A program made the translations under genes and the position numbers. Positions 39,901-49,996 of a stretch of 64,000 nt of DNA are shown here, piece by piece. How positions within the stretch are numbered: position 1 is the stretch's first letter; every line of letters begins with the position of its first letter. The notes beneath the pieces are model-generated. The model was not told where the DNA came from. It made no database searches and worked only from the letters and a program-made list of their open reading frames with translations. Origin of the DNA: Corallium rubrum (lineage: Eukaryota; Cnidaria; Anthozoa; Scleralcyonacea; Coralliidae); NCBI GenBank assembly GCA_964035015.1, contig OZ036003.1, positions 4,516,407 through 4,580,406 of the forward strand. The letters are read 5' to 3'.

Positions 39901-41219
39901 CTGAACAAATTTCGAGGTGTTTGGAATCTTGATGAAACACTCTTCCGAGTGTATGATATAGCTTCTCAAAGAAATACGTAGTTTCTCAAACTTGAACATT
40001 GAACTAGGAATCACAACGTTTTGATTTACTATTTGCTGAGCGGGCAGTGAGCTGGTTATCTTGGTCCCGCCCAGATTTCCTGGCCATCTCGGTGGAAGGT
40101 TTATTCTGGCCTCCCTAATACCAGCTATGGAGCCGATCGAGTGGCGCATTGACCAGGACTGAAGCGAATTAACACTGATTGTGAACGTTCAGCAATCGTG
40201 ATAGTCGAAAGAACATTTTTTATTACTCAATTTATAACAACGATTGTAAATACGCTACGGAATTATCGATAGTTACAATAAAGAGCTGTCGTCTACTACA
40301 CTGGACTACAGCAAGGTTTCTCCAACAGTTGTTGTCGTGCCGTCTATATAGCAATGAATCAGTATTTTAAGGGGAAATCGAGGCGAAATTTAGCTTAATT
40401 TATGTAATTTCTTCCTCCGATATCAAAACCTCCGTCTCGGTACTGATTTTCTTTGTTTTCGGTTCATGAATTATTGACTCGAGAAGTTATATATCAAACA
40501 TGTTTAAAGTAAGATCGTCTAATTATAACCTTAGGAATAGTGGACAGAACTTTGAACAAGCAAGTTATAATACATTGTATGTACACAATTCTTTTTCCTA
40601 CATTGTTTAAAAACTCAGAATCTTTGGTAATCTTTCTTCTCAGAATTCTTTGAATCTTTTATCTTTGGCTACTTTTAGAAAGAGCGTAAGTAATTTGGAT
40701 TTTACCAACAAAATTAATCTTGGTTGTAAGTGCATGCGTTGTGAGTTTTTTATAATTATCCAGCTACATGGTTTTACTTATTATTATATATTAGATAACT
40801 ATACATTTTAAATTGCAACTACACAGACCCTCCGGCAGGAATTGAACCCACGACCTTGCGATTCTAGCGCAATGCTCTGACCACTGAGCCACGGAGGCCG
40901 TTGCCGAGAGCTTGATCGCGAGTTCTGTATATATAATAAGGTGGTAATGCCAGGATAGAATTGGGTATATTATAAATGATATTGGGCATTTCACTCGATT
41001 ATAGAGCATGTTCTAAGGATTTAGCGTGAAGGAAAATTCGAGTGTAGAATATATACATTTTAAGACCAAACCGGGAGCAGTTGCGAAAAATGCAACTACA
41101 CAGGCCCTCCGGCAGGAATTGAACCCACGACCTTGCGATTCTAGTGCAATGCTCTGACCACTGAGCCACGGAGGCCGTTGCCGAGAGCTTGATCGCGAGT
41201 TCTGTATATATAATAAGGT
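36907..41219. repeat. Second copies of flanking repeats (foldback, TIR element, RT fragment, SINEs)
   Basis: Contains the duplicates, at +11,004, of the TTAA foldback (36907-37631), the 35-bp-TIR element (37827-38735), the RT fragment (39371 onward), the foldback (39814-39959) and the two SINEs (40812-40939, 40964-41219). No sequence unique to this copy was seen. Confidence 0.85.
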
Positions 41220-41810
41220 ATATGAGTGTATGCATTTTGAGTAACAAATAAAACATAAAGCTCCGTGCATATGTACTCTTATCAAGGCACGTTTGACGTC
41301 ATTTGAACACGAAAGAGGTTGAGTAAAGGCACGAGGCGATAGCAGAGTGCATTTACACTTCTTTCGTGTTCAAATGACGTCATGCGTACCTTTATAAGAG
41401 TACATATGCACAGGAGCGGTATGTTTTACTTGTTTTATAAAATAATAAGAAGAAAAATCAAGCTAAAAGTGAGGTAGTTTTGGAACTTGGCGGGCTTTTC
41501 CGGCTAGCTGAAGCCATTCTACGCCACGTTACGTCATTCATGATCTCTGCTCTCGTATAAAATGTACGCGGAGCCCAGCCAATCAGAGCGTGCGTAGAAG
41601 GCACCTTATTTTATAAAGTCGATTCAACAGACTGAGGACGCGAACGGAGATCTGTATTAACTTTTAAAGTTTAATACTCAAAGTTGGAAACTTTCCACTT
41701 TGCACAGCAAGAACTAACAAAACTTTATGAACTCTATGTAAAGAGCTTTACAATTAGTTTATGGGTGACCATGCAATATTTATAACTAGATCTGATTTAT
41801 TTGTCTGTAG

Positions 41811-42060
41811 GTATTTGAAGTGAACAACAGCGATGAAATGAGTTCAATAGCGAAGAGTTGCCAGGCTGATGCTATCCTTGCCCCATTCTTGACCAATAGG
41901 TTTCCAGAAGACGTGTATAATAATTCAGATGTACCTTGCATTATCGTGCATCCTGGGATAGAAGGTGACCGCGGCCGACATTCCTTAGACTGGGCACTAA
42001 AGCGTCAACAGACTGCGTGGGGGGTCACGTTGCTACAAGCGGCAGAAGAAATGGATGCAG
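41811..42060 (+). CDS. hoxX-like: HoxX-like gene, exon A', second copy
   Basis: Identical to 30807-31056, with the same acceptor and donor. It lies 5' to B', C, D, E, F and G, so it is the copy that can join the rest of the gene by ordinary splicing. Confidence 0.8.
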
Positions 42061-42899
42061 GTCAGTTGGCAGTGTGTGTAAGCACAAGTTGGTGATAGTG
42101 ATGATGATGGTGGTGATGATGGTAATGATGCTGGTGTTGATGTTTGTGGCGATGGTGATGTTGAAGCTGGTGATGATGATGGTGATGGTGATGGTAGTGG
42201 TCATGGTGGTGATGATGATGGTGGTGGTGATGGTAGTGGTCATGGGGTGGTGATGGTGTGTTGGTGACAGTGATGATGTTGGTGGTGGTGGTGGTGATGT
42301 TTGTAGCGATGGTGATGATGCAGCTGGTGATAGTGATGGTGGTGATGATGGTGGTGGTGATGGTAGTGGTCATGGGGTGGTGATGGTGATGGGGTGTTGG
42401 TGACAGTGATGATGTTGTTGTTGGTGGTGGTAACAGTGCTGGTGATGGTGATGATGGTGGTGGTGGTGTTGATGAAGCTGGTGGTAGTGATGGTGATGAT
42501 GATGATGGTGGCTGTGGTGATGGTGGTGGTAACAGTGATGAACAGTGATGGTGATGGTGATGGTGATGGTGGTGGTGGTGGTGGTGATGAAGCTGGTGAT
42601 AGTGATGGTGGTGATGATGATGATGGTGGTGGTGGTGGTGGCAGTGGTGATAGTGAGGGTGGTGACGGTGGTGGTAACGGTGATGGTGATGGTGATGGTG
42701 ATGATGGTGGTGGTGATGGTGGTGGTGATGGTGATGGCGGTGGTGATGATGATGGTGGTGGTGATGGTGGTGGTGGATGTGGTGATGGTAGTAACAGTGA
42801 TGATGATGATGATGATGATGGTGATGGTGATGGTGATGGTGATTATGGTGATGGTGATGGTGATGACGGTGGTGGTGATGATGATGGTGATGTTGGTGG

Positions 42900-42930
<31 letters not shown>

Positions 42931-43453
42931 GATGATGGTGGTGGTGGCTGTGGTGATGATGGTAACAGTGATGATGGTGGTGGTGATGATGATGGTGATG
43001 ATGGTGGTGATGATGATGATGATGGTGGTCGTGGCTGTGATGATGGTGATGGCGATGACGGTGATGGTGATGGTGATGATGGTGGTGCTGATAATGGTGA
43101 TGATGGTGGTGATGGTGGTGGTGGCTGTGGTGATGGTGATGGTGCTAACAGCGATGATGGTGGTGGTAGTGGTGGTGATGATGATGATGGTGATGATGAT
43201 GGTGATGGTGGTGGCTGTGGTGATGGTGGTGACCGTGATGGTGGTTGTGATGATGATGATGGTGGTGGCTGTGGTTATGGTGATGGTGGTGGCAACAGTT
43301 GTGATGGCGGTGGTGATGGTGGTGGTGGTGGTGGTACCGGTGATGATGATGATGATGATATTGATGTGATGCTGGTGGAATTTATTGAAGAATTTATTTC
43401 ACTCATGTTCTGTGCAAATGTAGACGAACGCAAAGTTCTTTCTCTTGTTTCAG
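42061..43453. repeat. GAT/GGT low-complexity intron, second copy
   Basis: Same as 31057-32449. Frames such as the 428-residue Asp/Gly ORF are artefacts that run on into exon B'. Confidence 0.85.
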
Positions 43454-43635
43454 GAGATATTTGGAGCACTACCAATTTTCAAATTAACCGTCCTGACATA
43501 AACACCCTTACCAAATCAAGTTTATACACAAACGAAGTTACAGAAGCTGCTGTACGTAGCGCCCTTGAAGCTGTTGAACGCTTTCAAAAGGAGCTTTCTC
43601 CCAGACCACTGGACTATAACAAGCTTAATGTTAAG
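43454..43635 (+). CDS. hoxX-like: HoxX-like gene, exon B', second copy
   Basis: Identical to 32450-32631. Its donor (AAG|GTTAGT, phase 0) joins cleanly to exon C at 48079: LNVK followed by GTFNAPLKKADRTVDW, a continuous HoxX reading. Confidence 0.82.
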
Positions 43636-43671
43636 GTTAGTGATCAATATATTCTTGAATCTATTTATAAA

Positions 43672-44035
43672 TTACTCTGATGAAGAACTTTGGCAAACGT
43701 CAGTATTTCGTTCTTGAAAACCTCCGCGACAGTTCACCATCTTTAAGATTTTCTATACATTTTAACACACTGTCTACACAGCACTCTACTTTTATATTAC
43801 ACTGATGAAGATCTTTGGCTTGAAACGTCAGTATTTCGAAAATCTCCACGACAGTTAACCATCTTTAAGATTTTCTATACATCTTAACACACTGTCTACA
43901 CAGCACGTACTCTACTTCTACAGTATATTACACTGATGAAGAACTTTTGCTTGAAACGTCAGTACTTCGTTTTTTAGGTAATCTCGCCGACAGTTCATTA
44001 TTTTTAAAACTTTTCTGTACATCGTAACACACTAC
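43672..44035. repeat. Three tandem ~128-bp repeats
   Basis: Units start at about 43677, 43802 and 43933 with CTGATGAAGA(A/T)CTTT..., then ...CGTCAGTATTTCG and end in CATTTTAACACACTGTCTACACAGC-like sequence. Dispersed repeats containing GATGAAG...GAAACGTC are common in marine invertebrate genomes. Confidence 0.75.
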
Positions 44036-44077
44036 TATCACCAGAAATTTGGGACTAGATGGTGGCGCGCGTGCGTA

Positions 44078-44658
44078 TTAACCCTATCCAGACTGGGCCT
44101 TTTTTTTACTTCTGGGACTGGGGGGGGGGGGGGGGGGTGGAAAGTGCCCGCGGTCAATATCTCCTGAACCATTTGGTGTATTCCGACGACACTTTTACAG
44201 GTGGATGGTATGCCTTGTTCAAGTATGTGTTACACTTATGTTGTCATGGCGACAAATTATGACGTCATTATGACGTCATTAATTGCAAACACCCACCCAG
44301 GATTTTTAGAATTTCCAAAAAAAATTTTTCTTATTGTTTTGTTAACAAAAAAAAGGTAGTATATCAAAAAAATAGTTTCTCTTTATTAAAAAGTGCTTAC
44401 TTTTATTGTAACTATTATAAAGGCAAGCATAATAAAAATTGTTGGCTGAAATTTAGTGTTGGTAGGTGTTCACGACTCCGCTGTAACTTTTTTTTGGAGT
44501 AATATTTTTTCACCAAATTTCCCACATATAAAGCCCATACATATTTAGGAAAAGTCATAAAAATTCAGAACCATACCTGTAATGGTTTAGGAGATATTAA
44601 ACTTTAAATTCAGCGCGGGCACTTTCCACCCCCCCCCCCCCAGTCTGGATAGGGTTAA
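44078..44658. mobile_element. 573-bp piggyBac-like MITE with TTAA duplication
   Basis: Positions 44082-44654 have termini CCCTATCCAGACTGGG and its exact complement, flanked by TTAA at 44078-44081 and 44655-44658. The related element at 60502-61124 has a single TTAA (61083-61086) at this site, so the insertion is proven by an empty paralogous site. Internal G- and C-runs (near 44120-44138 and 44628-44640) are part of the inverted repeat. Confidence 0.9.
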
Positions 44659-45196
44659 GGACCATAATAATGGAGATTCTCAACAGGAAATAATAAGGAG
44701 AGCACATAATAATTCAAATTTTGCTGAAACGATGACATATTTCTTCTTTGCCCGACTCCATTTGACTTCAGCATGGACTAAGGAACAGTTATAACTAAAA
44801 AACATTTGCTTACTTCGACGACAAAATACCTCCCTAGCTCGTCTTATTTTTGCACTGAAAGTGCCACTATCCATAATGTTAGCCATAGTAATTTTTGTAA
44901 ACAGGTGTTAGAAATTGGCCAAATTGACCAACAACGTTACGGGCGATGCGAAGTGCCCAACTCATGGTGCATTCGGCATGAGTCAGTCTACTTCGAGAGC
45001 ACATAAAGGTCCTCATTTGTCCCTAGCATAGTACTTCCAAAAGCGTTTGAACTTGCTTGATTTCACAGTCCTTGTGGTCGTTTACACGTTGTTTATATAT
45101 ACATATGCACGATTTCGGCAAATTCTAAAGAACTCAATGCCCTGAATAATGAGAAACACTATAGAATACAATAGAATCACGCGCCTTAGAAGACGC

Positions 45197-46474
45197 TTAG
45201 GGGCTGTTTACATGGGAGGCGGGACGGGACGTTTGCCGGGATCTCGCCATGCATGTATTAAAGACTTATTAACCGAGTGCGAGGTCTGTACGGGAAAGTA
45301 TTTGCCTGAGGTTTTCGTACAGACCGAGCGACGAAGGAGCGAGGTTTGTGCGATAAAACCGAGGGCAAATACTTTCCTGTACAGACCGAGCAAACGAGGT
45401 TAATAAGGAATTTATTATATGGCTATTGGTTCATTTTATTTTTAAGTTCCGAGCGTTGTTTTTGTCTGTTTTTGTCTTCGAAGTATGATGTTTACCTTAC
45501 CTGTTGACTTTTTCGTGTCGCTTCTTGGCCTTCTTGTTTACACCAAGTTCGGCTTTTATTTGTCGTGTTTTTAGATAAACAGCTTTAAAGAAAACCAGCA
45601 GTGATGTTCCAACACATTTTATTGTTCAGAATATTTGAATAAAGATACCTATTTCTCTTTTATTTGTATTCAAATCAACTCAGAAATGTTCCGCCAAAAC
45701 TTACGGTCAATATCGTAAAATCCCGACCTCTCAGGAACCAATCAGCGTGCGTCGTTTTGCGTACGGACCGGAAATCAAACCCAGCCATATAATAAACCTC
45801 TCTTATTTAACCCGTTCCGTTTATATGGAAAGATGTTTGCCGAGGCAAAGCGGGAAACCGGTTTTCTCAACCGGGATCCCGGCAAATCCAAGACAATTTT
45901 TCTCATGTAAACACTCTGTCCCGCTTTGCCGGGACGATATTATGCTGACTTTGCAAGATTTCTCATGTGATGAAAAAACAAAAATGGCTTCCACAGAGAA
46001 GAGAAGTGCCTAGTTGTTTGCCTAGTCCGAACGTTTTCTCAAGAAATAATCCACTGTAGAGGTTATAAAACATATTGAAAGAAAGATAATTCACGTTGCT
46101 ACAACATACGCACAGTTTATCCGACCAAATAGCTTAGTTTCCCTAAAAAAGCGAAATACCGAACATGTTCAAATCATAATACCGGCCGCTATTTTGAAAT
46201 TCTTTTTTGTATGTATTACAATCTGTCTTCTCCGAATGTTTTCTCGAGAAATAAACCACTGTAGAAGCTATCAAATATACTGGAAGAAAGATAATTCATC
46301 TGGCTACAAAATACCTACAGTTTATCCGACCAAATAGCTTAGTTCTCTTAAAAAAAGAGAAATACCGAACATGTCCAACACGAACTAGAGATGCTTGTTG
46401 AACGTCCCGGGTATTCCAGGGTGAAATCGTCCCGAAAAACGTCCCATCCCGCCTCCCATGTAAACTGCCCCTTA
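45197..46474. mobile_element. 1.27-kb PIF/Harbinger-like non-autonomous element
   Basis: Termini GGGGCTGTTTACATGGGAGG and the complement (45200, 46471) with TTA at both sides (45197-45199, 46472-46474) fit the Harbinger pattern. Inside are a foldback (45258-45405, centred on GTACAGACCGAG) and a pair of ~144-bp direct repeats (46029-46172 and 46237-46380). No transposase ORF. Confidence 0.82.
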
Positions 46475-46489
46475 GAATACATAATTATA

Positions 46490-47724
46490 CTAGAAATACA
46501 TGAACGCAACAACCCCTCGCCCGCTTTATATGCATTTTTAACCCCCCTACCCCCCCCCCCCCCCCACCACCACCACCCCCCACCACCCCCCCCCCCCCCC
46601 CCCCTAATTTCTGTTTTTAGTTGTATTATAAATGACACACAGATCAGAAAACATCCCAGAAAATTAGTTAGCAAGGTTCATCTGTAGTCATGTATTGACA
46701 CACCGAAAGAACATGCAAAGTCAATATTAAAAAAAGACAAACAACGAGATGAAGCAAATGACAAATTTTCATTCAAAAATATATAATATATGAACAATGG
46801 CCAAGAAAAGACACAATGTCAACGTCCTAGCGTTCAAAGACAATTCTAGACAAACTATTATTTATATTAATTTTCATTTTCAAGATTTCTTCCGATTTAA
46901 CTCAGCTAAACTGGTAAATAGTAATACGAATCTCCTACCGTTGAACTTTCTTCTGCTTTTGTCACCACAAACACTGGCAATTCAGTCTAGTCTTTTCGGA
47001 TTGTTTTTCTCGTTCGCGGTTTCTTACTTTTTTTCGTTGTTGACACATAAACTTAAATTAAATATGACAAGGCATCATTCAGTTCTCTTCATGATCTAAA
47101 AAGCCGTTTGTTTCAAAATTTCTTCATTGTTCTCTCTCGAGTTATGTAGAATACACCAGAGCAAAATTCCTTACCGGCTTTGAACAGTTTCAGGACACAT
47201 CCTTCTTCTTTCAGTTTTACATTTCGGTCGGCATCGTTTTCGGTCTTTATCGTATTAATTTTTAGGCTTTTTCCAGTGGTATTGTTGTCTTTTTCTCGCT
47301 GCCACATCTCTTGTTAGTCTTCTTTCTTTGGTCTTTTTCCATAGTAATATTAATGTACATTATAGCATTTTAGCTGAAACCATTTTTTCTGGCAAAGATT
47401 TCTTTCGTCATGATCGTTGAAAAACTATTTCGTAATAATTTTTTTTTAATAACTATTTTCGTAATTCAGGTCAGTGAATTCAACCGAACTTATAAATTAT
47501 GAATTTGCTGACGTAAATTTAAATAATTTGAATAATTTAACAGGTTAGTTACCAGTACCCTGCTATTCGAACTGCGCAAGTTGTGGATTTGATAACATAT
47601 ATACAAACAGGTTTCAGAATTGCTTTCGGCTTTTCATCTCGCGTGTAAAGTGGACTCCACGCACGTCGAGATTAGCACCCTCACCCGGGCTCCGGGCCTT
47701 CGGCCCTACGCCCGGGCTCGGGGA
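46490..47724. mobile_element. ~1.2-kb insertion of unknown type
   Basis: Defined only by comparison with the intact copy of the outer element: the sequence left (ATAATTATA) and right (TTATTAGACGAATA) of this stretch is continuous there. It contains a C-rich tract (46548-46605) and no ORF or terminal repeat that I can name. A GC-rich segment (CCCGGGCTCCGGGCC...) marks its right end. Confidence 0.5.
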
Positions 47725-47736
47725 TTATTAGACGAA

Positions 47737-47902
47737 TAGATCGTTTTCATCTGACGTCACGGCGGCCATATTGGTGTACCAAAACAATGAAATGGCGGCC
47801 ATATTGGTGTACGGCATGGGAATTAGCTCTTTCTTATTCAAATATTTCGTATTGTTTCACCATCTCAATGGGGCAACCGATCACGTGAGTGAAAACGATC
47901 TA
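47737..47902. mobile_element. 162-bp MITE with TA flanks
   Basis: 47739-47900 has inverted ends GATCGTTTTCA / TGAAAACGATC flanked by TA. It contains the GGCGGCCATATTGG sequence twice. A Tc1/mariner-type target is likely. Confidence 0.7.
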
Positions 47903-48078
47903 TAGCCGCTTACCGAGAGCGGCGGCACAAACGACCCAAATTTCTGGCGATGTGACCTACACACCATTCTTTATCCCATTACGTACATGCATTGAATGTT
48001 TCAAGGTCTTTTTTGTCACCTCTAAAATTGAAAATACCAAAGGCCTTTTTGACAAAACATGTTTTCGTCTCGCTTCAG

Positions 48079-48227
48079 GGAACTTTTAACGCTCCGTTGA
48101 AGAAAGCTGACAGAACCGTCGATTGGAGATTATCAGCTGAAGAAGTTGCATCGCGAGTGCGCATGTCTGATTCTTCCCCTGGCGCGATTGCTACCTTGCT
48201 TGTGAAAGATTTCGAAAATTACAAAAT
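48079..48227 (+). CDS. hoxX-like: HoxX-like gene, exon C (formyltransferase C-terminal part)
   Basis: Acceptor CGCTTCAG at 48071-48078; donor GTGAGTAAG at 48228. Reads GTFNAPLKKADRTVDWRL, then RVRMSDSSPGAIATLL. These match the HoxX family's conserved 'P-L-x-K-x-A-D-R-x-x-D-W' and 'R-x-x-D-x-S-P-G' segments. It joins B' in phase 0 and ends with two bases of a codon completed by the first base of exon D (AT+G). Confidence 0.82.
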
Positions 48228-48278
48228 GTGAGTAAGATGGTGTCATTTCAGTAGTATAGTGAAGTTTAACATGCAGGC

Positions 48279-48889
48279 TTAAGGTGTTCGTTAAGGTTTG
48301 CAGGGTCATTTCTGTAAAGCGCTCTCAGTTCGTCGGAATTAATGCCACAAAAATAAAATAGATATCGTTAGAAAGCTATTAATTTGTAGAAGACAGTGTT
48401 GTACTTGATTTTGCAATAAACACAAACGAATACTAGTTGTGATTTTTTAAAATAAAACCAGAGGGCTTCACTCGGGGGCGACTCAAGTAAAAAGCGTTTT
48501 ATTTTGTTCAAAATCTCCTCTTTGCAATTTAATTCCGAGATAATTTCCAGTAAAACGGTGTCAGCGTTTTTTGATGTCGCCTTTTTACTGATTTTATTGA
48601 CGACCAAAGTTGAAAGTGCTGTTTAATTTTCGACCAACATTCGGACAAAAAAGTTTTGAACAAAATGAAATGCTTTGTTCTTAAGTCGCTCCGAGTGAAG
48701 GATTCTGATTTTACTCGAAAAATTTGCAACTATTATTAACTTGTGTTTGTCGTAAAATCAAATACAACATTGTATTCTACAAATTAATAGCTTTCTAACG
48801 ATATCTATTTTATTTTTGTGGCTTATATTCTGACGAATTGAGAGCGCTTTACTGCAAAATGAGTCTGCAAACCTTAATGAAGACCTTAA
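48279..48889. mobile_element. 603-bp foldback MITE flanked by TTAA, in the C-D intron
   Basis: 48283-48885 has ends GGTGTTCGTTAAGG and its complement (GGTCTTCATTAAGG), with TTAA at 48279-48282 and 48886-48889. Inverted arms extend ~130 bp. It lies wholly in the intron. Confidence 0.8.
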
Positions 48890-48949
48890 CTCCCGTCCTC
48901 GCACGTCTGTTAAAACTGTTTCTAATGCGGTTATCCTTCTTGTTCGAAG

Positions 48950-49253
48950 GCTTGACGAGACGTACCGTGTGTTTGGAGCTCACTTGGAAAAAAATTCCTA
49001 CAACAACAACAACACCATCAAACAGGAGCCTGGTCAGGTCATTGGTCAGCGTCACGGCGCCATTTTGGTCCAATGTGGAGACGGCGCAGTGTGGTTGAGT
49101 CATCTGAAGAAGAATAAACTAAAACTACCAGCAACCTCGTGGCTTCAGAAAAATGGTGTCTCATCTATCCCATCTTTGTCAGAACCACGTCTGGAATTAC
49201 CCCATGAAACATATCCTTCAAGTTTTCAGTTAATTAGTCCTTTGACAATCACT
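48950..49253 (+). CDS. hoxX-like: HoxX-like gene, exon D (3' end uncertain)
   Basis: Acceptor TTGTTCGAAG at 48949. It reads M-LDETYRVFGAHLEKN, a poly-Asn stretch, then GQVIGQRHGAILVQCGDGAVWLSHL and LKLPATSWLQ, matching the HoxX linker between the formyltransferase and hydratase-like domains. Similarity is clear to about 49146. The frame stays open to 49265. No strong phase-0 GT donor was found (weak candidates at 49158 and 49254), so the end is not fixed. A small sequence error or an additional exon is possible. Confidence 0.7.
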
Positions 49254-49308
49254 GTTTCCACAACTTAATTCTCAGCTTCTATTTAACCTTTGTTATTCTT
49301 TTCTCTAG

Positions 49309-49779
49309 GAAATATGGGCCTGGCTTACAGCAGAAGGCGTTTGTTACGTTCATTTTAACTTCTACAATGGTGCCATGAACACTGATCAATGTCAACGTCT
49401 TTCAAGCGCCTTGAGAACAATAGCGAGGAACGATAAATGCAAAGTTGTTGTTTTAATGGGGGGCCATAATTTCTTTAGCAATGGCATTCATTTGAACTGT
49501 ATTGAAAATTCTGCGAATCCTTCAATCGAGTCTTTACATAACGTCACGGCCATCAATGATGTTGTACGCGATATTTTTTCTATGCAAGACAAGTTGACGA
49601 TATCTGCTGTACAAGGGAATGCCGGCGCGGGCGGAGCCATGATGGCTTTGGCGAGCGATTTGGTGCTGTCACGTGATGGTGTTGTAGTTAATCCTCACTA
49701 TACGAATATGAGACTTTTTGGATCAGAGTACCATACCTTCTTTTTGGAGGAGAGACTGGGCAAGGAGAAATTACATGAG
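49309..49779 (+). CDS. hoxX-like: HoxX-like gene, exon E (enoyl-CoA-hydratase-like domain)
   Basis: Acceptor TTTTCTCTAG at 49308; donor GAG|GTACAT in phase 0. It encodes EIWAWLTAEGVCYVHFNFYNGAMNTDQC, the crotonase-fold segment VVVLMGGHNFFSNGIHLNCIEN, the oxyanion-hole region GNAGAGGAMMALASDLVLSRDGVVVNPHY and GSEYHTFFLEERLG. Retention of SNGIHLN, GNAGAGG and GSEY argues for a functional enzyme, not a relic. In bacteria this half of HoxX acts on an acyl intermediate formed by the first half; the substrate in this organism is unknown. Confidence 0.88.
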
Positions 49780-49803
49780 GTACATAAAATATTATACATA
49801 TGG

Positions 49804-49996
49804 AATAGTATAGTATAGTATAGTGTAGTGTAGTGCAGTGCAGTGCAGTGCAGTGCAGTGCAGTGCAGTGCAGTGCAGTGCAGTGCAGTGCAGTGCAGTG
49901 CAGTGCAGTGCAGTGCAGTGCAGTGCAGTGCAGTGCAGTGCAGTGCAGTGCAGTGCAGTGCAGTGCAGTGCAGTGTAGTGTAGTGTAGTGTAGTGT
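49804..49996. repeat. (TAGTG/CAGTG)n pentamer array A
   Basis: Begins with TATAG/TAGTG units, then ~34 CAGTG units, and returns to TAGTG. It is in the intron after exon E. The CTALH... and AVQCS... reading frames are artefacts. Confidence 0.95.

Larger units (their letters stand above)
32654..43657 (+). repeat. 11-kb tandem direct duplication, copy 2
   Basis: Repeats 21651-32653. In the first ~1.73 kb I see one indel (21685) and eight substitutions (for example 21761, 22030, 22201, 22387, 22408, 22920, 23200, 23382). In the following ~9.3 kb I see no difference in the translated and compared stretches, and the offset stays 11,004. Confidence 0.95.
44041..47947. mobile_element. Composite: CCAGAAATTTGGG MITE filled with nested insertions
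   Basis: Both ends carry CCAGAAATTTGGG (44041; complement ending at 47947), the terminus of the intact 623-bp element at 60502-61124. The internal sequence matches that element in pieces. The gaps are later insertions: 44082-44654 (TTAA flanks), 45200-46471 (TTA flanks), about 46490-47724 and 47739-47900 (TA flanks). The flanks of the outer element itself show no clear TA duplication. Confidence 0.7.
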
